DNA of 64,000 nucleotides from the NCBI GenBank assembly GCA_034387635.1, contig JAOANU010000010.1, forward strand, positions 682,001 through 746,000. The letters run 5' to 3'. Origin of the DNA: Rhodosporidiobolus odoratus. Taxonomy: Eukaryota; Basidiomycota; Microbotryomycetes; Sporidiobolales; Sporidiobolaceae. The notes under the pieces were generated by a model, which searched no databases, was not told the DNA's origin, and saw only the letters and a program-made list of their open reading frames with translations. The translations under genes were made by a program, and so were the position numbers. Positions within the stretch are counted from its first letter, which is position 1. Every line of letters starts with the position of its first letter. Shown one piece after another: positions 1 to 10,742 of this stretch.

Positions 1-221
1 TCAACTGCTTCCTCCTCCGCCCTCAACCCATCTCGACGCGCTGCTCGTCCGCTCTCCCTCTCGATCACTAGCCTCGCTACCCAGTACACCCTACGGTCTT
101 TACACTCTCATCCTCGCCGTCGCTCATTCTCCTCGCCCTGCACCCTCTGCTTACTTTCGCCTTCGACCCGCCTCGACGCGTCCTCCGCCCGTCCTCCTCA
201 CTCACTACACCAGCTCTCGCC

Positions 222-942
222 ATGCTCACTAAGCCTTTCATCGAGCTTCCCCTCAAGGGGATTGTTGAAGATGTGCTCGCCAATTCCCTTGATCTGATGG
301 GTGCAGGAGGCGATGTAAGCCTCTCCTCTTTATCTGCTCACTGCTCTACTTCAAGCCTGCAGTAAGATTGGTCACTGACGGGAATGCCTCGAGCAGGACT
401 GGGTTGTTCCGTTCTCCCCGTCACTCGGCCCCTTGGCTACCCGGTGCATCGAAAAGTTCTTGCGCCGAGTCCGCATGCCCGTCCCATCTTGGAAGAAGTC
501 GCACACCCACAAATTCAGCGACAACATCAGCCTCACAGCGTCTCTCGCTTTTGGTCCCAGTGTCGATCATTGCGCTCCACACGCCAAGCCGGAAGTCTCC
601 TTTGGCCCCAGCGTATCCATCCAGCTCAACGTCCGCGACTTCTCGCAACTCGCCAAGCGACCCCTCTTGGTTGGCAGAGGCTTTCGCCTGTCGTTCACCG
701 TCTCGACTCTGGACGTCAAGCTGACGGGCGGCTGGAGCGGATTCATCTCCTTCCCCCGCAACGAGCACTACGTCGCCACTCCTCCTTCGGTACCGGTCGC
801 TCTCCCTCCTGCAGCAATCCCTCTCCGCTCAACCCCTCTTCGCTCGACCAGGCGCCGCGTCCCCAGCGGATTCGCTCTCAGGACCGCTCGACCGCTCGCC
901 CCGCCAATCGTCACCCTCGACCTGTCCACCTCCTTCACCTGA
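222..942 (+). CDS. Hypothetical protein, left copy
   Basis: Two exons, 222-314 and 397-942, give a 212-residue protein. The start is the ATG in CCATGC at 222; the intron has a GTAAGC donor and a GCAG acceptor. There is no clear signal peptide or membrane segment. The middle is beta-prone (residues about 70-130, with repeated FGPSV), and the C-terminal 60 residues are rich in Pro, Arg and Ser. I recognise no family. An identical copy lies in the other arm of the large inverted repeat. A longer overlapping frame (384-1175) looks like a shadow because it is low-complexity and runs through the stop of this gene. Confidence 0.6.
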
Positions 943-2398
943 TCCCCTCTCTTCGCCTTTTCTTTCTTATTTTCAGCATCTTCTTCTCTCTCTTGTTGTT
1001 CTTATGTCTTTCATTCCCAACCGCATCTCCCCATCCACATTGTTGTCGTCAATACTACTCCTGTACTTCGCCCCTATACCCACATCGTGCTCCCTTACTC
1101 CATCGCCATATCGCTCTTGCTAATAGTGCCCATGCCCCTACTTCGTTGTCTTCGTTCATCTGCATGCGTCCGTAGATCGTAGCTAGACTACCATACTCCG
1201 CATGTGCCGCTCATGGCCTCTTTTCTTGCAGCGCAAGATATTACTTTACCTTACCTCGTTCTTCGGCCCGAAATGTCGGTTCGGCGGATATGTCGCGCTC
1301 TTCTTAGGCTTTACTGGAGTCATGAGGGCTTCCTGATATGAAAGACTGCCTCGGAGGGTTGGCTGAAAGCTAAAGGAAAGTCGAAGGAAAGTCGGCCTTC
1401 TCAATCGATTTCATCCGCTGCTCTACCCCAGCTTGCTCTCGGACGCGAGCCTTTCGACCTCACCTGTGACCACGTTCCCCAAGCCTACGCCTGCACATGC
1501 TTGCCTTGACCTTTCAGCTGCGTTCGAGCCAATCTTCCTCCTTTCCCTGCTCTTGCACGTCCCCCTTTCTATCCTCCGCCGATGTTCAGTCCCTGTCGCG
1601 GCCAGGAAGGGATGGACACGTACGAAACGGGACGGAGGCATGTACGGATGAGGAGGAAGACATCCCGATGAGGAGCAACCCGTCTCGATACGGAAGAATG
1701 CCTTCCCTTTTAGAATAGAACCAGCTATTCCTGTTGTACACCTCCGTAGCAGCTTCCACACCACTCTTACACTTTAGACTACCTCTCCCACACATACGGA
1801 CTCGTCTCCCCGCGCGCTTGGACTTGGAATCACTTCTCTCTCTCTCTCGCCTCGGACAAGAAAAGGAAGGAAACCGCCAGTTACATGTTACACCACATCC
1901 CTCTGACTACTCCTAGCCTCTGCTACCCTATGATCCCGCGGTCCGTCTTCCGCAGCTTCAGCCGCAGGAGGAGGAATCGCTGCTTTCTTGCGAGATGCAC
2001 GTCTTACAAGTTCCTTGCACCCGCTTGCGGGGGAGGTGAGCGGAATCCGTGAGGGCCGGACTCGACGTTTTGATTGGTCGAAACCCCCTCGGTCGCGTCC
2101 TCCTCTCAGGTGTCTCGACGCGCTCATCAAGGCTCACCTCTTCACAAGCCGTTCAGAGGGCCGCCCGAGCCTCTGCGTGGCCCCTCAAAGTCGGCATCTG
2201 CGGTTCGGTTGGTTGTCTTCCGCTCACATCACCGCCGAACAACCGCAACGTTTCCGCGGTTCGCGCCGGAAGAAGGCCCCGACGGCGAGCGGTCCTTCTC
2301 ATGCGTCGCCTCCTCACCAACGGCCCAACCATGACCTGAACGGCGCGCCCAGCTGGCTTTGCTTCCCTTCCCTTCTCTCCATCCCCCAATTTGGCATC
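943..2398. other. Intergenic region before GH71 (left arm)
   Basis: No convincing gene. It holds the 3' region of the hypothetical gene, a copy of the dispersed TTGAGAAGG-type motif in minus orientation (about 1,391-1,410), a CT-rich stretch near 1,832-1,850, and the upstream region of the glucanase. Open frames here have no conserved content. The part up to about 1,800 is identical in the other arm. Confidence 0.6.
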
Positions 2399-5300
2399 AT
2401 GTCAACTCTCGGGATGACCGCCGCCCGACTGGCCCTATTGGCATTGACTGCCGGCCCAGCTCTCGCTTCCATCTCTCCGGTGCAGGTTCACCCTCAGAGT
2501 AAGCGAGCGACGCGCGAGAAAGCGGTGTTTGCGCATGTTATGTGCGTTTTCCTCTCCTTTTTCTCCTCCTTTTCTTCTCCTCGAAGAAACGGGTCAGCTA
2601 ACGTCTCTTGCGAGTGCAGGTTCGGCGAAGTACCGAACTACACGGTGGAAGATCATGCTGCGGACATGGTCTTGGCGGCGCAAGTTGGCATTGATGCCTT
2701 GTAAGCCCATCTTCCTGCTCTGTGTATACATTCTCCCTTGTACTGACGAACATCCCTATGCGTTTCCCCCTATCTAAATCGACCACAGCGCTATCAACAC
2801 TGGTCACGACCCGTACGACCAACAGAAGGTGTCCAACTTCTTCAAGGCGCTCGAGCAGACTGGTTTCAAGGCTTTCTTCTCCTTTGACTTGGCGCGTCAA
2901 CCTTTCTTTGCCGTTCATACTGGCGGCATATCCAGAGCTAACGCTAGCTGGACCATGCAGCTCCACTACAACGTTCGCAACTCGTCGGAGTGGATCAAGT
3001 GGGATTACCTCAACACCTGGGGTCGCCACGAGAACTACTACCAAATCGACGGCAAGGCAGTAGTCAGCACTTTCGGAGGTAACCAGGATGGTGAGTCGGC
3101 GCCCTGCTCGAAGCATGTACTTTTTGCTGATCAGTCTTCTCCGGGGCTCGCGCAGGTCAATACCTGAACGGGTTCGTTCCTTTCCTCCGACGTCGTGCCC
3201 TCTTCGACTACCTCGCTCCTCGTGGACGATCCTACCTCTAGAAGTTGCTGATCCCTTTGCGTCTCCAGTGAGTCGAGCTTCGAAGCCGCCAACGCCGCCT
3301 GGAACCAAATCTTCAACGACATGAAGAAGATGGACAACCCTCTCGAGTGCTACTTCGCCCCCTTCTGGATGAAGCCCCTCTGGAAGTCGACGGCCGAAGA
3401 CCTCCAACTTGACGCCATCGGTAACTGGTTCCCTCATGGAGGAATCGGGGTAGACGGCAACGTCACGGCTGATGCTGACAAGACGGTCAGTACTTCGCCT
3501 GTGCTTACAACCCGGGCTTTCCCGCTGACGCGTCCGTATCGGTACACAGTGGAAGGCAGCCGCTGAGGACCGCGGTATCGACTACTGGGCGCCCGTTGGT
3601 ATATATTTCTGCTGCTTCCTGCTCTGCCGTATGAGCTGATTTTCCGTCTCTCTACAGGTGCACACTTTTCGGTACACCAGATCTCCAACAGGAACTACGT
3701 CTACAGTACGTCATCGTGCCGCATCGGTTCATCGCGCCTACTGACCCTTGTTCGGACTTCGCTGCAGAGGGCGGTGACTTTCTCCTCCCCTACCACTACG
3801 AGGCTTTGATCAACCTTGGCGATGCCGCGCCGGACTTCATTGAGGTGAGCAGTATTCCGTAACATTTCAGCCGCCTTCAACCGCTGACTTTCGCATCGTG
3901 ACTACAGTTCATCACCTGGTCTGAGTGCGTTCTTTCCTGATAAGAATGTTCCTTCCTCCTGTACTGACAGCTACTCATTGTGCGGTACCGTTCTGCGCGA
4001 TTCAGCTGGGGCGAATCGACCTAGTACGTCCTCTTTTCGTCACTGCTGTCGCCACGCCCCCGGCTTCAGCTAACCTTTCTCGTTCCGCAGCATGGGTCCT
4101 CTCCGCGCTCACGCTACCCCTCCCCACGAGACGGTCGACACCTCCGTCTACGTCGACGACCACGACCACACTCCTTACGCCCTTCTCTCGGCTTACTACA
4201 CCCACTGGTAAGAGTCTCTTTCTCCCGCTTTTTTCAAACCCTCCCTGCCCCGGTGGGTTGCCATTCCCTCGATCTCTTCGCACATTGCTGACGTGTTGCG
4301 CGTGTCTCCGACAGGTACAAGACCGGCTCGCCTCCCGAGATTACGAGCGAGGCCCTCTTCTTCTGGCACCGGTGCGTCTTGATCCGACCTTAGAGCGAAC
4401 TTCCGCCGGCTCAGCTTGAGCAGCATCGCTCATCCGTTTGCTTGTATCGTCGCAGTGGTCATCCGCTGTCCGCTCGTCCAAGCAACGACCCGTTGCCTCA
4501 GCCGGGTATGTGTTGTCTTTCCCCTCTTTCAAGCCTGAGAGCTGCCGGTACAGGCCTTCGCGTTCGCTGACAACCATGCCCACTGCAGATGGCGCTTCTA
4601 TCCTTACCGACACCATCTACAGCGTCGTCATGTTGCCCAAGGACTCCAAAGTTACCAAGATGTGGGTTACGAGCGGAGGCAAGACGAGCGGTCCTCATGC
4701 TCTTTCTTCCGGAGTCAACAAGGTCATGGTCGATTTTAACGTTGGTGATGTCTACGTTGTGCGCTATCTACGTTCCTCTCTACTTTCCCATTGTCGCCAA
4801 CGTTGAAGCTGTTCAATCCGGATTGAGAAGGCCAACTCCTGACGCTCCTTCCTCTCTCCCTTTGTCCCTGCTGAACTGCAGTCTGTCCAAGACGAGAGTG
4901 GCAAGGAGATCCTCGTCTCGTGGGGTCAGACTATCGTCAACAACCCCAAGTACTACGACTATGTACGTTCCCCTCGCTCCTCGCGCCGTATTCCTTCCAC
5001 ATCCTCCTTTCACGCCGACTAGCCGGAACTCGTTACTCATTCGGCGTCCGCTCTGACACTCGCAGAACTACTACGCCTTCATGGCGCCCGCCGATCTCGC
5101 CGCTGGTGACTACATCGCCAACAGTGCTTCGACTGGTCCCAGCTCCGGCAAGGCATCCACCAGCTCCGGATCCAGCTCCAGCAGCAGCGATGACAAGGTC
5201 AACATCGTCTCGACTGCTTCTAGTAGCGTGATCGCCTCGACTGCCTCGAAGGCTGCGTCCAGCTCTGTCGTCAAGACGCAGAGCTCCGTTAGCTCGGCCG

Positions 5301-5596
5301 TTCCGGTTAGCTCGACCCTCGCCACCGTCGTGAACACGCATGTTGCGTCGTCTAGCCCGAGTTCCGTCAAGAGCACTCTTTCCACATCGTCCGCGGCTAG
5401 CGCAAGCGCTGCCCCCAGCAGCAGTATTAGCTCTTCATCGTGGACTAGGTAAGCTTCTCTTTCCTCGCATTGTTCACTTTGGGAAGCAGTGGATGCTTAG
5501 CATTCTTCCGCTCGACTCACCTGCTACAGGCCCACCGGTCACCGCAACTGGCACTCCCGCCACGGTCGCGGTCACCCCGGTCCTCACCACCAGTGA
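2399..5596 (+). CDS. Secreted alpha-1,3-glucanase (mutanase), GH71, left copy
   Basis: Seventeen short exons join in phase to give about 630 residues. The start at 2,399 opens a signal peptide (hydrophobic AARLALLALTA, cleavage near ALA-S). The mature protein begins with VFAHVMFGEVPNYTVEDHA, typical of GH71 enzymes, followed by IDAFAINTG and FKAFFSFD. FITWSDWGES marks a conserved active-site loop. The catalytic part is followed by an all-beta module (residues about 400-500), then a Ser/Thr/Ala-rich tail (from about 505) and a short His/Arg/Gly-rich end; no GPI-anchor signal is evident. GH71 enzymes cleave fungal cell-wall alpha-1,3-glucan, so wall remodelling is the likely role. The second copy lies on the minus strand at 52.6-55.8 kb. 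Confidence 0.85.
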
Positions 5597-5999
5597 TCGC
5601 GCAATCAATCCCCTTTCTCCTCCCTTTTTCCTCCTCCTACCCTACCTTCTTCCTTCGTTTGATTCCTCATTTTTCTCGATCTGGCACTCGCTCTTATACC
5701 CACACACCCTCGCTATCTCTCTGTTCGCTGGTCGGACACGGCATCGAAAGGTGTCGGAGCGTAGCCAGATTTCCTATGTCTGTTCTTTTCCTACTCGCTC
5801 GCATCTTGCAACTTGGAAATCGCATTTTCGTATCGAGGGTCCGATGGTAACATGGTAACAGGCCGCGAGAGGAGCTTCCTTTGCGGCTGCGACTCTCGCT
5901 ATTGACATGCGTTGGAAACATCCTGAAGGCCCTATGATATTCCGACAACCAGTATCCCTTTTTTAACTCCCACACATCCCCTTCCCTCCCCATCTTCTA
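5597..5999. other. Spacer between convergent GH71 and NiCoT genes
   Basis: No gene seen. Up to about 5,860 it is homologous to the region upstream of the RNase III-like gene in the right arm of IR1, including a sequence resembling that gene's start codon context near 5,845. The rest is the 3' flank of the nickel transporter. Confidence 0.5.
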
Positions 6000-8693
6000 C
6001 TACCCTCGCCCCCTTCTCTTCCCCTGAGCCATCTTTCGACCGTCCCACCACCTCCCCACCCCCCACCCCCCAAACACGACTACAAACAACCCAATCACTC
6101 CTGCGCCCAGGTAACCTGAGTTGTCGTTGAGGGAGGACCAGAAACGCCACCATGAACCGGCTGCGGGGACGGAGACCGAGGGTGTCAGATTCAAGGGAAG
6201 GAGATATGAGAGGAAGAAAGGGAGAAGGAGGACGTACAGAGTCCTTGATCGGTTTCGGCTGCTTCAGAGCAAGAGGAGCATTTCTCCAATGCCAACCTGG
6301 GTGGAGGGTCCAACAAACGAAATGGGGAGGGTCAGGCTACTGCTTGCACTGAAGAGGGGAGGGAAGGAAAAGAAGACGTTGGACGTACCCCATAAACTCT
6401 GTAATCGAGATCAATAAAGCCACCACGATGGAAATGATAGTGAGTACGACGCTGACGTTGAGGAGTTTGTCTGGATCTGGCATGGGTAACCTGGCGGCCC
6501 TGTCTTCCGCCGAGTCTGGTTTAATGTCGTCATCGTCTGCCTCCTCTGGGTGACCGGCCTCCCCTCCTCCACGTTTCTCGAACAGAACCCATCGTCGTTT
6601 CCACCAGACCTTTCTCTCCGTCTCCTCCCCCCCCTCCCCTTCACCTTCTTCCTCTTCACCTTTCCCCTCCGCATCGCCCCGACCCCTAGACCATCGCCTC
6701 TGAGCTTGAGGCACAGTATAAGCACTCAACATGAAGACGCTATCCAACGAATCGACCAAAGACATGCCAGCCGTGAACAAGAGGGGAAGGAGAATGATGG
6801 TTGAGGAGGGGATGTGGTGGGTTCCTTTGGCGAGGGCTGAGACGCCAAGGAGGGAACTGCAGGTTGGAGGGGGAAGGTGGGGTTTGGGTTGGAAAAAGGG
6901 TTGGAGGGATGGATGTAGCAGAGAGGCAAAGATCGGAACGGAGGCGGGAAGGAAGGAAAGAAGGAAAGAAGGAACGAAGGGTCAGGATTACACAACGGTA
7001 GAGACACGGGAACGGAGGAACTGAAAGCGCACATCTCGGAAGCGGTGTCGAAGCCGAAACCGAAGAGGATCTGCGGGATTCAGTCAAAATGCTTCAGTTA
7101 TGGACTCATGGGGAAGTTTTGATGTCCGGCAGGCACACTAGACGTAAGCGTAGCGTTTATACATGGGGAGGATGAAAGAGCTCACGCCAACAGGATACAT
7201 CTATCGCCTCGCCGTTCCACTTATTTTGTCAGCCCAGTGCATGCCGACAAAAAGGAGGTAGAAAGTGCACACCTTCCAAGGCCTGTCAATCAACCTGAAC
7301 AACGGTCTTCCAATCCTCGCAATACAAGTCGTGGCCGGTAAGCCTGGGATCACTTCCCTCTCCCTCTCCCTTTCCCGTTCCCTGTCCATCTCTTCTTGTC
7401 GGCTATGTTCCTCTTCCTCGCCGTCGTTGTCGAGTTTCGTCTTCGTCGGTGGGTCAGGATTTGGTTTCGCGATGAAAGGGTCGTCGGCTACATTCTCTGG
7501 GTCGAGGGACGGGGAGGCGGGCGGAGAAGAAGTGGAGGCGACAGGAACAGTGTCGGCGGCGAGGAGCTGCTTGGCTTGCCGCTGCACAAGACATGCTGAT
7601 GTGAATCAGCGAGAGAAAGATTGGGCAGAACTGACGACGGAGATGATTGAGGAGAGTGTGCGCACCCGGCGACGAGCGAGGCGGATCGATTGAAACAGGA
7701 CTACAGAGTTGATGAGAGCTAGGAAAGGAAAGTTCGGGGGTTCAGCTTTGCCAAGAGAAAAAATGACGAGGTTTGTACTGACCCAACAGGAACAGGAATG
7801 ACGCCGAGACGCAAACGCCTGCGAAGCCGCGAAAGGCAAAGGTTAGCACGAGAGTGGTCGTTTGTCAAGCTGAAACCACACACCGATGACACCTCCTACG
7901 TTGCTGATATCGGGTACCTTGTCTATCGCAGAGACAGTAATGATGATGCTGTAATCGCAATTCGTCGAAGTCAGCCTGATGGGGCAAAGGGTAGAGCGCC
8001 AGCGAAACGGAACGCACGCGATAGTCATGCCAATCACGATGGACGAGTGCCCGACAGAGAAGAAGAGCCCAACAGTGACGGGGAGTTGACCCATCGAGAC
8101 GAGGTTACGGGTTACTGCAAGGAGAATGGAGAAGATGAGTTTTGCAGGCGAGAAAGCCAGAGGGGAAAGGCGCGGCGCGGGAATGCGCGTACCATTATCG
8201 ATTGCGACGATGTGATCCATGTCTGTGAAGTGGTGACGACAGCGATGTAGGAAGTGAAATGGGACGAGCGTATACAGCATGAGAAAACGAAAGGAAGGCA
8301 GGACGCGGACGGGAAAAAAGAGGACAGTCAGCCATCTTCGCGCGCGACCCTATCCGGCGTGGCAGTCGCTGAGCACGCACAGAGGAGCTAAGACGCACCC
8401 AAGCCATGCCGCAACCCGAGTGTCCAAGCCACGACGCACAAACTCAATACAGCCCTTCCTTGTTCACTCCTGCCAAACACGATGCCTGCCGCGGTCCAGA
8501 CTGCCGCATTGGCGAGGAGCTCTGCTGTGAGGAGGGCTACGCAGCGACCGAGGAGGGTGAGCTTGTAACGTGGTTTGAGACGGGAATGATAGGATTTTGT
8601 GGGTGATGGTGGAGTAATGGGAAGAGGGGAGACGGTGGGGAGGACGGGGAGGGTGGCGCCAATCGAGGCAGAGGGATGTTGCGGCACGTTCAT
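6000..8693 (-). CDS. Nickel/cobalt transporter, NiCoT family
   Basis: A multi-exon gene starting at the ATG at 8,693. It encodes a membrane permease for Ni2+/Co2+ uptake. Exon 1 ends with LGLRHGL and splices to DMDHIVAIDN, giving the family signature RHxxDxDH in helix II. Next come VGLFFSVGHSS (signature III), VGGVIGVCVSASFLFLLG, LFGFGFDTASEI and LLFTAGMSLVDSLDSVFM, all NiCoT hallmarks. A long charged loop (7,265-7,600) separates the two membrane halves. The C-terminus has GSWWRFWSSLNDNSGYLGAG and a final membrane helix, then a basic tail ending at 6,000. Exon joins such as those at 8,399/8,222 keep phase. It is divergent from the F-box-like gene, 242 bp away. Confidence 0.88.
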
Positions 8694-8935
8694 GCCGGAT
8701 CAGGCGACTGCAGTAAGCAATTGAAGGAGAGAGATGAGAGCCGCCAAGCGAGCGGGTGAAGCGGGGCAAAAGTACAGCATGCTAGCTCACTCGGGCGAGC
8801 TGTGGGTGGTACATGGAGGCTGAGCAGATGTCGGTAAGCTTATCCGGACAGGTGGGAAGCCTTCGGAGCTGAGTCTGAGCGAGGTGGACGCGATAGATCA
8901 AGTTGTAGATTTCAAACTGATGCAACTCTATCTCC
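8694..8935. promoter_or_regulatory. Divergent promoter of NiCoT and F-box-like genes
   Basis: A 242-bp gap between start codons reading in opposite directions. Both 5' UTRs and both promoters must lie here or overlap. No specific factor site was recognised. Confidence 0.5.
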
Positions 8936-10321
8936 ATGTCCGCATTCTCACGTAGGAATGCACCCAGTGCAATCAAAAAACCCAGTCAACTCTCCCTCTA
9001 CGCCTCCCTAGGAACACCGGCTCTTTCCTCCTCCTCCTCCTCCTCCTCCCGCTATCCCCACCTCCCCCTCGAGCTGCAACTCGAGATCATCCACCTCTCC
9101 ATCCCGACAGAACACTCGTATAACCGTCCTGAACGTCAACAGCACCTCCGCAATCTCAGTCTCGTCAGACGCGACTGGCGTCAACCTGCACAAGCCGTTC
9201 TCTTCCAGTCACTCGCTTTCGACTTGCGCCATCCCGGTGACAAGGCTGACCAAGTCAGCAACCGACTGAAGGAGAGGACACAAGGACTCAAGCAGCTTGG
9301 AATTCCTGCGAAAAGGTTAACCCTCGAATGGGATGATACCGATGGTCCGCTGGTCACACCCTTTCTCATCCCTTGGCGAAGCTGGATCGTCGACGACTAC
9401 CGCAACATCCACGAGCTCGACTTGCGGTTCTATCGAGCAGACGATGGGCGGACTACCTGGGCCGAAGAGAACTTGACACCGATGCTTCCCAGTGCGTTGC
9501 TTTTCTCCTGACCTGTAATCTCTGCCAACCTGATGCGGACCCTTTGCACACGCGCAGATCTCCGTTCTCTCTCCCTGTCGCGAGGAGACAAGCGATCCGC
9601 GCCGACACTCGATACTGAAGTCTTCCTCCCCGCCATCAACTTGACCCGCCTAACCCTCTCTCACATCAGCTTCATAACCTGGTTTCCCGCCTCCGCTTTT
9701 CCTCACCTCCAAACTTTGATCTTGGACCGGCTGCAACTCTCGACAATGCCGCGGCGAAATTCTCCCTTCGACACGCTTCTCGCTCCCTTCCCAGCTCTGT
9801 CTGCCCTAGCCCTGTCCAGAACAGACTACATCTCCGACCTCGCCTTCTCCCAAGCCCCCTCGACGTTGAAGCACCTGCTCCTGAGCCACCTCGAACCCAC
9901 TCGAGCGCGAGGCATGCGTCCCCATGTTGGAGGTGGGGGCGTGTCTAGTGTCATTCGAATGGGTCTGCCTGAACTAGTTCGAGCCCTCCCAGACGCTTGT
10001 CAACTCGAGTCACTCTCTTTCCTCCCAACCCGACACGCTCCCGGCATTTCCATCGTTCGTCAGCTACTCTCCGACTCTTCGCCTGGCAGCTCTAGCTCAA
10101 CGGAGGCTGTCGCCCCCTGCCTCGCCCAGTTGAAGGAGGTCCACCTTCCTCCCAGACAGGAATGGCTCGGGACTCCTCATCCTGAGGTGGACGAGGTGGA
10201 ACAGGAGGAGGAGGTGTTGGAGTGGTGTGAACGTAGGGGGGTAAAGGTGGGGAGGTGGGAGAGTGAGGTAGTTAGATTGGGGTGGGGGGTGGAGGATTGG
10301 CGGAAAGAGGCAGAGGAGTAG
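8936..10321 (+). CDS. F-box/LRR-like protein
   Basis: Two exons (8,936-9,491 and 9,558-10,321) give 439 residues. After a Ser-rich stretch, residues about 40-80 (LPLELQLEIIHLSI followed by LRNLSLVRRDW) look like a fungal F-box. Irregular leucine-rich segments follow (NIHELDLRFY, LRSLSLSRG, LTRLTLSHI, LQTLILDRLQL, LSALALSRT, LKHLLLSHLE). Such proteins usually recruit substrates to SCF ubiquitin ligases, but no specific partner can be named. The end is acidic then basic (EEEVLEWCERRGVKV). The intron has GTGCGT and GCAG ends. Confidence 0.65.
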
Positions 10322-10742
10322 AGTTGAGAAGAATGGGTGCTTTTGCCGTTGTAGCTGGAGATAGTATCTTCGTGTGAGGGTCCAGACGAGTTGACCCTGC
10401 CAGTGGTTGCGAACTGCCTCGGCACGGGCTTTCTCGGCGCCATTTCTGCTTACTCCTGGTTAGTCGTTAGGCTTGATAAGGGAGGTCTGCAGGCCTGTGG
10501 ACCGCACTCTCATCTGTCCAGCACTTCGCCTAGATCTCCCTATCGGCCACTTCGCCGTGTCGCCCGACTGTCTCCTTTCTCCTAACATCGTCAACATCTC
10601 GACCACACCGCTTCAGGAAGCCGTCGAAACTCACGGGAAGCCCCAGAGATATATATACGACGTCTACAGGTAGGGTGGACGACTGCCTAACGACGTGAGG
10701 AGGACCCGCACCCCGATTGACCCCCGTCGGCCAGTCGTCGGA
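10322..10742. other. Intergenic: F-box 3' flank and MDM34 promoter
   Basis: About 420 bp with no gene seen. It contains the 3' flank of the F-box-like gene and the MDM34 upstream region. Confidence 0.5.

Larger units (their letters stand above)
1..5860 (+). repeat. Left arm of large inverted repeat IR1
   Basis: This arm is the reverse complement of about 52,395-58,194. In the outer part paired coordinates add up to 58,194; the offset drifts by a few bases further in because of small indels. From about 250 to 1,800 the translations of all frames are identical. The first 250 bp carry a few substitutions, and the GH71 gene is clearly diverged (roughly 90 percent by eye). Homology fades near 5,860, which matches the start codon of the RNase III gene in the right arm. 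The arm begins at the window edge, so it may extend further left. Confidence 0.9.
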
